Part shown: piece by piece, positions 9,020-16,860 of the stretch
Layout: every line of letters begins with the position of its first letter
Position numbering within the stretch: position 1 is the stretch's first letter
Origin: Duncaniella sp.
GTDB lineage: Bacteria > Bacteroidota > Bacteroidia > Bacteroidales > Muribaculaceae
Assembly (NCBI GenBank): GCA_023664955.1
Contig: JAMPEV010000001.1
Coordinates: 686,862-750,861, forward strand
DNA: 64,000 nucleotides
Direction: 5' to 3'
Notes under the pieces: model-generated
Database searches by the model: none
Told to the model about the DNA's origin: nothing
What the model saw: only the letters and a program-made list of their open reading frames with translations
Translations under genes and position numbers: made by a program

Positions 9020-10537
9020 TTACTTTTCAACTGTGGAATCGTTGCTTATATTATCGTATTTAGGTTCATCTGCAACACTTTCCGTATTTGCCTCAAAAGT
9101 GCTGCTTTCGGGGTTAGCATTGCGGAAAATTCTGTCCCAACGGATTCCGCCATTCAATATCGAGCGGTCTTTATCAAACGATATGAGCACCTTTTCCGGA
9201 CGTCCCACTATGTGATCCTCCGGTACAAACCCCCAATAACGGGAATCGAGCGAATTGTCACGGTTGTCGCCCATCATGAAGTAATAATCCATCTTGAAAG
9301 TGTAGGTATCCACAGATTCACCGCCGATGTATACCACACCATCCCTAAGGACAGCGTCATGGTTGCCCTCATAATCGCGGATAGCCTTGCCATATATTTT
9401 CCAAGCCGCAGGCGACATTTTCAACTTTGCTCCCTTAGCCGGAATCCAAATCTCGCCATAGTCAGCACGCGTCCAATTGTCGGCCACACCATCAGGGAAA
9501 AGCATATCGCCGGGCTGAGCCGGAACCTTCATAACCTTGGCCACATTAGCGTCAGCTTCGAGAGACTTCACCATTGCCGGTGTGAGGGGTGACACATAAA
9601 CCTGCGGCACCGTACCATCCTCATTCACTACAAAACCGAGAGCCTTTAGCCCTGGAATATCCTGAGGGGTTATAGGCACCTCGTGACGGTCGTCAGTCGA
9701 AACACCAAGCTCTTCCCAATCACTTTCGCTCAGGCGTCCGTTGCGGAGTTGGAAATAATAGTTGAACTGCACATTCTCCGGTTGCTTGATAGCCTTACCG
9801 TTGATGTAAATCACACCGTCCGCGATTTTGATACGTTCGCCGGGGAGTCCAACGGCACGTTTCACGTAATTCTCGCGGCGGTCCACCGGGCGATAAACGA
9901 CCTCTCCGAAAGTCTGAGGGTTATTATGAACGGCATCCTTGCCATATACCTTCACGAGAGTGTAGTAGTCAGGGTTCTGAACCTTCAAAGCTACGGTATC
10001 GCCAGCCGGGAAATTGAACACCACAATGTCACCGCGCTCCACCTTGCCGAGCCCGGCGAGACGATGATACTTCCACTGAGGATTGTCAAGATAAGACTTA
10101 GTGTTAATGATTGGGAATGTATTCTGCACGAGAGGAAAATGCACGGGAGTCATCGGCACGCGAGGACCGTAGACCATCTTATTGACCCAAAGGTAATCAC
10201 CCACAAGGAGCGACTTCTCAAGTGAAGAAGATGGAATCTGGTAATTCTGTCCGATGAATGTGAACACAAAATAGACCAGAATCAAAGCGTAGACAATCGC
10301 ATCGACCCAGCTCATCACATTTCTCACCATGGCATTTTTCGACTTCTTCCACCAAGTGAAAGGGATATAGCCCGTGATGTAAATATCAAATAAGAGGAAC
10401 CAGAAAATAGAGACCCACCAGCTGCCGAGCCAAGCCACCCAGAGGAAGAAAATCACCGAGACGATGGCAAAACGAATCCATCGAGACTTGGAATTCTCAG
10501 CAACACGTCGGCGGAAATTGCTTTGGAAATCACTCAT
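9020..10537 (-). CDS. lepB: Signal peptidase I
   Basis: About 505 residues when started at MSDFQSNF. This ATG overlaps the TGA of dapB (ATGA at 10534-10537), which favours it over an ATG 19 codons upstream. Hydrophobic segments near residues 25-60 and 75-95 anchor the enzyme. The serine/lysine catalytic dyad is in IPSSSLEKSLLVGD (third serine of the triplet) and YVKRAVGLPGERI; the MGDNRDNSLDSRYWGFVP box is intact. It removes signal peptides from exported proteins at the inner membrane. The protein is longer than enterobacterial LepB because of a large insert between the catalytic boxes, as usual in Bacteroidota. Confidence 0.94.
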   Translation of the reverse strand: MSDFQSNFRRRVAENSKSRWIRFAIVSVIFFLWVAWLGSWWVSIFWFLLFDIYITGYIPFTWWKKSKNAMVRNVMSWVDAIVYALILVYFVFTFIGQNYQIPSSSLEKSLLVGDYLWVNKMVYGPRVPMTPVHFPLVQNTFPIINTKSYLDNPQWKYHRLAGLGKVERGDIVVFNFPAGDTVALKVQNPDYYTLVKVYGKDAVHNNPQTFGEVVYRPVDRRENYVKRAVGLPGERIKIADGVIYINGKAIKQPENVQFNYYFQLRNGRLSESDWEELGVSTDDRHEVPITPQDIPGLKALGFVVNEDGTVPQVYVSPLTPAMVKSLEADANVAKVMKVPAQPGDMLFPDGVADNWTRADYGEIWIPAKGAKLKMSPAAWKIYGKAIRDYEGNHDAVLRDGVVYIGGESVDTYTFKMDYYFMMGDNRDNSLDSRYWGFVPEDHIVGRPEKVLISFDKDRSILNGGIRWDRIFRNANPESSTFEANTESVADEPKYDNISNDSTVEK

Positions 10538-11319
10538 AGCAGATCCTCCATCATTTGGTCTATAGTGAATATACCCTTCTTTCCGACAATCCATTCAGCT
10601 GCCAATACAGCCCCCAAGGCAAAACCGTCGCGTGACTTTGCGCTATGAGTAATCTTGATGCTGTCAACAGTGGAATCCCACAGAATCGAATGGATACCCG
10701 GCACTTCGCCGCGGCGGAAACTCTTCACAGGGAGTTCGTCGGATGCATATCCCTTTACCATTATGGTCTCAAGTTTCTCCTCCTTAGTTGGTTCGGGAGT
10801 TGGAACATTAACCATCCCCTTGTCCACCCAAGTATGGATGCGATCGTTCTCCCTGATGATACCCTCAGCAAGGGTGATGGCAGTGCCTGATGGATGGTCG
10901 AGCTTGTGGATATGATGAGTTTCCGACATATATGGTGAATACTGTGGTAGATGGCTCATCAACTTAGCGAGATGTCGGCTGATGGCATTGAAAATATAGA
11001 CACCCACGCTGAAATTGCTTGAAGCGAGTAGAGCGCCGTCGGCTTCAGTAACGGACTTCTCCACATCCTCCTTGCGAGAAGCCCAGCCTGTAGAGCCGCA
11101 AACGACCGGCACGCTACGCTTCGCGGCACGCATCACATTATCCGGAGCAGTGGCGGGAGTTGTGAACTCAATTGCCACATCGGCCGAAGCGAAAACGTCG
11201 CTGTCGATTTCGGTGGAATTGTCAATGTCGATAATCGACACAATTTCGTGACCTCTTGTCCTGGCGATGCGCTCAATGGCATGGCCCATTTTTCCGTATC
11301 CTATAAGGGCAATTTTCAT
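10534..11319 (-). CDS. dapB: 4-hydroxy-tetrahydrodipicolinate reductase
   Basis: A 261-residue enzyme when started at MKIALIGYGKMG; an in-frame ATG 13 codons upstream precedes the Rossmann fold and is unlikely. It catalyses the NAD(P)H-dependent reduction step of the diaminopimelate/lysine pathway. Visible features are the nucleotide motif GYGKMG, the active-site SETHHIHKLDHPSGTA (HH and the Lys of the HxxxxDxPSGTA box) and VVCGSTGW. It overlaps lepB by 4 bases and leads the dapB-lepB-wbqC operon. A TTTG...TCAATTTG pair ends only a few bases before the ATG, so the mRNA may have a very short leader. Confidence 0.95.
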   Translation of the reverse strand: MKIALIGYGKMGHAIERIARTRGHEIVSIIDIDNSTEIDSDVFASADVAIEFTTPATAPDNVMRAAKRSVPVVCGSTGWASRKEDVEKSVTEADGALLASSNFSVGVYIFNAISRHLAKLMSHLPQYSPYMSETHHIHKLDHPSGTAITLAEGIIRENDRIHTWVDKGMVNVPTPEPTKEEKLETIMVKGYASDELPVKSFRRGEVPGIHSILWDSTVDSIKITHSAKSRDGFALGAVLAAEWIVGKKGIFTIDQMMEDLL

Positions 11320-11423
11320 AATCTGACAAATTGAATTAGTATTCATAAGAAATATCAAAGTCAGAGGGGAATGAATGGCATATATCGAAATTTCCCTCAG
11401 TCCGTGAAATTGATTTTTCCATA

Positions 11424-11456
11424 TTTTGCAAAGATAGGAATTTTTTTTGTACCTTG
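11424..11456 (+). promoter_or_regulatory. Bacteroidota-type promoter for the D-2-hydroxyacid dehydrogenase
   Basis: TTTTG at 11424-11428 (-33 region) is followed 21 bases later by TACCTTGC (-7 region, 11450-11457), close to the TTTG-N19-21-TAnnTTTG consensus. The predicted start of transcription is near 11463, about 25 bases before the ATG at 11488. Confidence 0.65.
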
Positions 11457-11487
11457 CGAAGATGAAATGTAAACTATCAATTATAAT

Positions 11488-12435
11488 ATGAGAAAAATTG
11501 TAATTATTGACGGATATGTGGCCAATAGCGGCGACCTTTCATGGAACGGCTTGAAAGAGATTGGTGAATTGACGGTGTATGACCGCACTGCGCCGGAGGA
11601 TGTGGTAGCGAGGTGTGACGGGGCGTGGGCAGTGCTCACCAACAAGGTGCTATTCACCGACGAGGTAATGAGCCGGCTTCCCGACTTGAAATATATCGGA
11701 ATCCTTGCGACCGGGTATAACAACGTTGACATTGAAGCGGCCCGGCGATTGGGAATCACGGTGACAAATGTGCCGTCGTATTCCACAGAATCGGTGGCTC
11801 AGCTTGTGTTTGCACATCTATTGAATATAGTGAACAATGTTAGCTGGTATGCAGAAACCGTGAGATGTGGCAAGTGGACTAATTGCAAGGATTTCAGTTA
11901 CCGCCTGAGAATCTTTGACGAACTTGCCGGAATGACGATGGGCATAATGGGGTTTGGGAATATCGGGACACGAGTAGCACAGATAGCACATGCCTTTGGT
12001 ATGAACGTAATAACCAATTCCCAGCGAGAGCTTCCGAGCTATGTGGAACGCGTAGAACTTGACACGTTATTCATGGAATCGGATGTACTTTCACTTAACA
12101 CAGCCCTCACACCGGCCACCAAAGGTATTATCAACAGGGAAAATCTCAGCAAGATGAAACGAACCGCGATATTGATTAACACCTCACGCGGGCAGCTCGT
12201 GGACGAGGATGCATTGGCTGAAGCCTTGGATGGAAGGATAATTTTTAGTGCCGGAATCGATGTGCTATGTCAGGAACCGCCGCGTGACGGATCACCGTTG
12301 ATTGAATGTCGAAACACATATATCACTCCACATATTGCATGGGAATCAACCCAAGCAAGAGAGCGACTCGTGGCAATCGCCGTCAACAATGTGAAGGCTT
12401 TCTCACAAGCCGCTCCGATAAATGTGGTTTCGTAA
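11488..12435 (+). CDS. D-2-hydroxyacid dehydrogenase (NAD-dependent)
   Basis: A 315-residue enzyme of the D-isomer-specific 2-hydroxyacid dehydrogenase family, probably acting on hydroxypyruvate/glycerate or a similar acid. The NAD-binding motif is GFGNIGTRVAQIAHAFGM (about residue 155). The catalytic triad is visible as Arg in NTSRGQLVD, Glu in LCQEPPRDGSPL and His in ITPHIAWES. The N-terminal catalytic half carries the typical GILATGYNNVDIEAA. It stands alone between divergently transcribed dapB and the convergent MalY/PatB gene. Substrate choice cannot be fixed by eye. Confidence 0.9.
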   Translation: MRKIVIIDGYVANSGDLSWNGLKEIGELTVYDRTAPEDVVARCDGAWAVLTNKVLFTDEVMSRLPDLKYIGILATGYNNVDIEAARRLGITVTNVPSYSTESVAQLVFAHLLNIVNNVSWYAETVRCGKWTNCKDFSYRLRIFDELAGMTMGIMGFGNIGTRVAQIAHAFGMNVITNSQRELPSYVERVELDTLFMESDVLSLNTALTPATKGIINRENLSKMKRTAILINTSRGQLVDEDALAEALDGRIIFSAGIDVLCQEPPRDGSPLIECRNTYITPHIAWESTQARERLVAIAVNNVKAFSQAAPINVVS

Positions 12436-12486
12436 AGGAAAGTCGGGTCCACAGTATGACTGATGTTCACCCTTATGTAGAAATCC

Positions 12487-13665
12487 TTATTTCAAAGCCT
12501 TCTCAAGTGCACAGAGAGCTTGCATTAGAGAGGTACGAGTCGTGCCGATATTCAGGCGCATAAACCCGGAGCCCTCCTCGCCAAACATAGCACCATCGTT
12601 GAGCGCAAGGCGGGCTTTGTTGACGAACAAGTCTATTAAATCATCGTGAGTCAGACCAAGGCCGCGACAGTCAAGCCACACCAGGAAGGAAGCCTGGGGA
12701 TGGATAGCTTTAATGCCCGGCAAACGGTCGTCACAAAATTTCACCACAGCTTCAATATTTCCTTCCAAATATTCAATCAGCTCATCGAGCCAAGCATCGC
12801 CATGATTGTATGCCGCTTTGGTGGCTATCATGGGCATGTAGGTAGGGTCAGAAAATTCATTGACAGCCATCCACTCAAAGAATGGGGCACGTAGGGCTTC
12901 ATTGCATATCACTATCCACGAACTTGCGAGGCCGGGTATGTTAAAAGTTTTTGACGGGGCGCCGAGTGCTATACCAACCTCTTTGGCATCGTCACTGACA
13001 TCGAGGAAGGGGATGTGTTTTTTGCCATAGAGCATGAGGTCGGCGTGTATCTCATCGGAGATAACGATTACGCCATATTTCTTGGCCAACACGGCAACCT
13101 TTTTTAAATCCTCCACACTCCACTGAATTCCTATCGGATTGTGGGGGTTGCAAAGGATCATCAGCGTGGGAGATTCCGTGGCAAACTTACGTTCGAGATC
13201 CTCGAAATCCATCTCGTATTTGCCGTCAGTTTCCTTCAATGGATTGGTGACACATATACGCCTGTTTCCGATAGTTAAATTGCGAAATGGATGATAAACA
13301 GGTGTTTGTATCAAAATCTTATCTCCAACATTGGTGAAGTAGTTGATAATGAACGCAATACCCCTCACAATACCGTTAACATAGGTAATCTCTTGACGAG
13401 TCACCTGCCAATTGTGGCGACGATCAAGCCAAGAGATTATGGAATTCCAGAAACTGTCGGGAACATTTGCATATCCACAGACGGGATGATCGACACGTCG
13501 CTTCATAGCCTCAGTTATTTCCGGAAGAACGGCAAAATCCATGTCAGCCACCCAGTGTGGGTAAAGGTCATCACGACCGAAGAAATCTTTCAGGCTATCA
13601 CACTTGATTGCACCGCTGCCTTTTCGGTCTATCACCTTGTCAAAATCGTATACTTTATTTTTCAT
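12487..13665 (-). CDS. patB: MalY/PatB-family PLP aminotransferase (cystathionine beta-lyase type)
   Basis: A 392-residue fold-type I PLP enzyme. The N-terminal signature LYPHWVADMDFAVLPEI and VCGYANVPDSFW is characteristic of the MalY/PatB group. The PLP-binding elements are LCNPHNPIG, VISDEIHADLML and the Schiff-base lysine in GAPSKTFNIPGL; the C-terminal RLNIGTTR binds the substrate carboxylate. The family cleaves C-S bonds such as cystathionine; some members have regulatory roles. A TAAATTTG -7 element on the minus strand lies at 13794-13801, leaving a leader of about 120 bases that contains a copy of the CCATGG repeat family. Confidence 0.88.
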   Translation of the reverse strand: MKNKVYDFDKVIDRKGSGAIKCDSLKDFFGRDDLYPHWVADMDFAVLPEITEAMKRRVDHPVCGYANVPDSFWNSIISWLDRRHNWQVTRQEITYVNGIVRGIAFIINYFTNVGDKILIQTPVYHPFRNLTIGNRRICVTNPLKETDGKYEMDFEDLERKFATESPTLMILCNPHNPIGIQWSVEDLKKVAVLAKKYGVIVISDEIHADLMLYGKKHIPFLDVSDDAKEVGIALGAPSKTFNIPGLASSWIVICNEALRAPFFEWMAVNEFSDPTYMPMIATKAAYNHGDAWLDELIEYLEGNIEAVVKFCDDRLPGIKAIHPQASFLVWLDCRGLGLTHDDLIDLFVNKARLALNDGAMFGEEGSGFMRLNIGTTRTSLMQALCALEKALK

Positions 13666-13700
13666 GATGAATAGGAATTTTTTTTGGAGGGAATTTGGGG

Positions 13701-13739
13701 ATTCGGCGACCCCGATCGAGGGGAGGACGCTCCATGGAA
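13701..13739. repeat. Diverged copy of the CCATGG dispersed repeat
   Basis: GGGAGGACGCTCCATGGA at 13721-13738 is the reverse complement of the unit found between lutB and lutC. ATTCGGCGA just before it corresponds to the TCGCCGAAT block seen in the same relative place in the copies near 4.4 and 30.4 kb. It lies in the leader of the MalY/PatB gene. Confidence 0.65.
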
Positions 13740-13812
13740 CTCCGCCACTTTACGGATGGGCGGATTCGGAAAATCATCCGAATGAAGGTGATGCAAATTT
13801 AGTAAAGAAAAT

Positions 13813-14232
13813 TTACTTTTTGGGGATTCGGGATAACAAATCCTTGAGGAGCGTAGCAGCCAGAGAGAGGTCGCCTTTTTCGTTGGCTTCTTCGAGGATG
13901 CTTTTTACCTCGATGAGGACCAGTCCGATTGAGCCGAAAGTGGTGAGGAATGGGAAAACCGGAAGCAGTTTGATACCTTGTGATGTCATGACGAGAGAGG
14001 CTGTGACATACATGGCGTCGATAATGGTCAGAGCGAAAAGGGCGAGGTAGTAGCGTGACAATTTGTCGACAGTACGGCGGAGTCCCCAAGAAGTGCATTT
14101 TGAACCGGAGAGAATTGATTTACGGACACCGATGAATAGGTCGGCAAGGACAGCGATTAACACGCCTGCATATTCCACGCACAAGAGCAGGATAAGGGGC
14201 AAAAGTGAGATGAGGTTGAGTTGCATTTTCAT
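13813..14232 (-). CDS. Phage-holin-family-like membrane protein
   Basis: A 139-residue protein with three to four predicted membrane segments: residues 7-33, about 63-80 and 88-107. Its layout resembles the holin_4_1-type (toxin secretion/phage lysis holin) family, with a conserved basic cytoplasmic loop ADLFIGVRKSILSG and a charged C-terminal tail EVKSILEEANEKGD. No endolysin or other phage gene is nearby, so it is an orphan. The role in the cell is not clear: it may be a domesticated holin or a membrane protein of other function. A TACCTTTG -7 element lies about 60 bases upstream. Confidence 0.65.
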   Translation of the reverse strand: MKMQLNLISLLPLILLLCVEYAGVLIAVLADLFIGVRKSILSGSKCTSWGLRRTVDKLSRYYLALFALTIIDAMYVTASLVMTSQGIKLLPVFPFLTTFGSIGLVLIEVKSILEEANEKGDLSLAATLLKDLLSRIPKK

Positions 14233-14291
14233 ATTATATTAGATTATTGGGGGTAATTTAGTCAGCCGAATTACCGGAAAAGTTATATTCG

Positions 14292-14299
14292 CAAAGGTA
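14292..14299 (-). promoter_or_regulatory. -7 element for the holin-like gene
   Basis: Minus-strand TACCTTTG matches the Bacteroidota -7 consensus exactly. No TTTG is seen at the expected -33 position, so only the -7 box supports it. The predicted start near 14285 gives a leader of about 50 bases. Confidence 0.5.
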
Positions 14300-14351
14300 A
14301 GGAATAGTATTGGACTTATCGGTGCGATAAAATCAAAAGTACACGTGGAGA

Positions 14352-16169
14352 TTATTCGGGGGCATCTTCGTGAAGGGCGGCGTAGATTATGGAGGCTTTG
14401 GATGGTCCTACGATTTCGGCTATGGTGTCAAGGTCGGCTTCGCTCAGACGTTTCACGCTCTTGAAATGCGAAAGAAGAGCGGTGCGGGTTTTTTCTCCCA
14501 CACCTTTTATGGAATCGAGTTCCGAGACCGCTTGTCCTTTGCTTCGGCGATTGCGATGATGAGTAATGCCAAATCGGTGGGCCTCGTCGCGGAGATGTTG
14601 TACCACTCGTAAAGTCTCACTGTTTTTGTCGATGTAAAGAGGTATGCTATCGCCGGGAAAATATATTTCTTCAAGACGTTTTGCGATACCAACCACAGCA
14701 ATCACACCACGCAGACCCATCTCATCGAGAGCTTCCACAGCGGCCGATAATTGACCTTTTCCGCCGTCGACCACAATCAGTTGCGGCAACTCCTGACCCT
14801 CATTCACAAGGCGAGTGTAACGTCGGGTCAGTACTTCCTTCATCGAAGCGAAATCATCGGGACCAACAACTGTCTTGATATTGAAATGCCGATAATCCTT
14901 TTTACTCGGTTTGGCATCTTTGAACACCACGCACGACGCCACCGGGTTGGTGCCTTGGATATTTGAATTATCGAAACATTCGATATGCGTGGGGAGTTCA
15001 CTGAGGTGGAAATCCGATTGTATACGCTGTAGGATACGTTCAGTCCTGGTCTCAGGATTACGCTTCTCCATAGTCTTTATCTTGTCCACCCTATGCTGCC
15101 GGGCGTTCTTTTGCGACACTTCAAGAAGCTTTGCCTTATCGCCACGTTGTGGGATAGTGAATTTTACATCCGGCATCTCCACATCCGGCATCTCAGCCAC
15201 AATGACTTCATCGTATTTCACACCGAGAGTTTCGGTAATTTCGGTCATGGCATAAGCCAAGAGCTGAGCTTGGGTCTCATCGAGTCTGCGCTTAAATTCA
15301 AGAGTCACCGACTTAACCACAGCGCCGCGGCGCACGTGCATATAGTTAATGTAGACATCACTGTCCTCATCATCGATACCAAACACATCGATATCCTCAA
15401 TAGTCTGCGATACAATCACGCTCTTCGACTGGTAACGCTTAATAAGGTCATATTCCTCCTTTAGAGCTTGAGCCTCTTCAAATCGGAGGTCCATCGAGAG
15501 TTTTTCCATCTCATCCTTCAAATACGTCAGCAACTCGCCGGTTTCACCACGCAAAATAGTTCTAACACGATCGATATCCTTAGCATATTCCTCAGCAGAA
15601 ATGGCACCTACGCAGCAACCTTTGCAACGTTTGAGATGATAGTCGAGGCATAGTCGACCCTTACCTTTATTGATATATTCGGGAGTGATGGGATAACGGC
15701 AGGAACGGATGCAGTAAAGGCGTTTGATTAGTTCGAGGGTGGCACGGGCAGAACCGGCATCAGTGTACGGGCCGTAATACTTTGACCCGTCCTTGATGCG
15801 TTGACGCGTCATGAAAACGCGTGGATAAAGTTCGTTTGTCACCACTATCCAGGGATAGGACTTGTCATCCTTCAGGAGCACATTGTATCTTGGTTGGTAC
15901 TCCTTAATCATCGAAGCCTCGAGGTTAAGGGCATCTTGCTCCGTGGGGACGACAATATATTTCATATCTACGATAGCCCTCACGAGGAGGTTGGTGCGCA
16001 GGCTATCATGGGTGCGGTTGAAATATGATGACACACGTCTTTTGAGGTTTTTCGCTTTTCCGACATAAATCACCGTACCCTCGGCGTCGAAGTACATATA
16101 GACACCGGGGGTATCGGGAAGTATCGAAATCTTCTCCCTTAACGCTTCAGATTTCTTGTGCATTGCCAT
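14352..16169 (-). CDS. uvrC: Excinuclease ABC subunit C
   Basis: A 605-residue nucleotide-excision-repair endonuclease that makes both cuts around a UvrAB-marked lesion. The N-terminal GIY-YIG nuclease is visible as GVYMYFDAEGTVIYVGKAKNL (about residues 21-41). A zinc-like cysteine cluster (CIRSCRYP, LKRCKGCCVG) follows, then a UVR motif (LRFEEAQALKEEYD), the RNase-H-like UvrC domain (IECFDNSNIQGTNPVASCVVF; DGGKGQLSAA) and C-terminal helix-hairpin-helix (LDSIKGVGEKTRTALLSHF). Length is normal. It lies 66 bases downstream of apt on the same strand and may be co-transcribed with it. Confidence 0.96.
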   Translation of the reverse strand: MAMHKKSEALREKISILPDTPGVYMYFDAEGTVIYVGKAKNLKRRVSSYFNRTHDSLRTNLLVRAIVDMKYIVVPTEQDALNLEASMIKEYQPRYNVLLKDDKSYPWIVVTNELYPRVFMTRQRIKDGSKYYGPYTDAGSARATLELIKRLYCIRSCRYPITPEYINKGKGRLCLDYHLKRCKGCCVGAISAEEYAKDIDRVRTILRGETGELLTYLKDEMEKLSMDLRFEEAQALKEEYDLIKRYQSKSVIVSQTIEDIDVFGIDDEDSDVYINYMHVRRGAVVKSVTLEFKRRLDETQAQLLAYAMTEITETLGVKYDEVIVAEMPDVEMPDVKFTIPQRGDKAKLLEVSQKNARQHRVDKIKTMEKRNPETRTERILQRIQSDFHLSELPTHIECFDNSNIQGTNPVASCVVFKDAKPSKKDYRHFNIKTVVGPDDFASMKEVLTRRYTRLVNEGQELPQLIVVDGGKGQLSAAVEALDEMGLRGVIAVVGIAKRLEEIYFPGDSIPLYIDKNSETLRVVQHLRDEAHRFGITHHRNRRSKGQAVSELDSIKGVGEKTRTALLSHFKSVKRLSEADLDTIAEIVGPSKASIIYAALHEDAPE

Positions 16170-16235
16170 ATATTGAAAAACTTAGTGGTGGATGTGTCAT
16201 TTGTATCGAACCCCACGGGATACGCCTAAGCTGAA

Positions 16236-16754
16236 TTAGTAGCTTATTAGGGCAGAAACTTCTGCGTCGGCCGGGAGGTTGGCGCGGCCGTTGAGTGAGG
16301 TGAGTTCGATGATGAAGTTGATATAGATTTTCTTCGGGTTCATAGACTTCACAAGATTGTAGGCGGCCGCCATAGTACCACCGGTGGCGAGAACATCGTC
16401 ATGAAGTACCACAACATCATCGGGACCGATAGCATCGCGGTGAATCTCGATAGTATCCTTACCATACTCCTTATCGTAAGAAGCCTTTATTGTATCAGCG
16501 GGGAGTTTTCCGGGTTTGCGCACCGGAACGAAACCAGCACCGAGTTCGAAAGCCAAAATCGAACCTCCTATAAAACCTCTAGACTCGATACCTACCACTT
16601 TAGTAATACCTTTGTCGCGATAAAGTTGAGAAAGGTCCCAACCAATGATATGTAGCCCGCGAGGATCCTTGAAGAGAGTTGTGAGATCCTTAAAGATGAC
16701 ACCCTTCTGAGGGAAGTCAATCACATCACGAATGTGAGATTTTAAATATTCCAT
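16236..16754 (-). CDS. apt: Adenine phosphoribosyltransferase
   Basis: A 172-residue purine-salvage enzyme that converts adenine plus PRPP to AMP. The PRPP-binding loop is VVVLHDDVLATGGTMAAA (about residue 118). The N-terminal IRDVIDFPQKGVIFKDLTTLF and the VGIESRGFIGGSILA segment are characteristic of Apt. It lies downstream of mnmG and the parS palindrome, and upstream of uvrC, all on the minus strand. Confidence 0.96.
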   Translation of the reverse strand: MEYLKSHIRDVIDFPQKGVIFKDLTTLFKDPRGLHIIGWDLSQLYRDKGITKVVGIESRGFIGGSILAFELGAGFVPVRKPGKLPADTIKASYDKEYGKDTIEIHRDAIGPDDVVVLHDDVLATGGTMAAAYNLVKSMNPKKIYINFIIELTSLNGRANLPADAEVSALISY

Positions 16755-16839
16755 GATATTTTTGGTTTATGTATAGTTTATAAATGCCTGATTAAAAATT
16801 TCAACTAAAATATCTAATTGAGATATCTGAAACGGCGAT

Positions 16840-16857
16840 TTGTTCCACGTGGAACAA
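16840..16857. promoter_or_regulatory. Predicted parS site (ParB-binding palindrome)
   Basis: Positions 16841-16856 read TGTTCCACGTGGAACA, a perfect 16-base palindrome extended by one matching pair on each side. It matches the known bacterial parS consensus TGTTNCACGTGNAACA at every fixed position. It lies 4 bases beyond the mnmG stop, in the mnmG-apt gap. ParB loads at such sites to organise and segregate the origin region. No other copy was seen in the window, and parA/parB are not in it. Confidence 0.85.
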
Positions 16858-16860
16858 TTT

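Noticed and set aside
15100-15255. Plus-strand frames overlapping uvrC
   Set aside because: Shadows of the uvrC reading frame, which has clear GIY-YIG, UVR and helix-hairpin-helix motifs.
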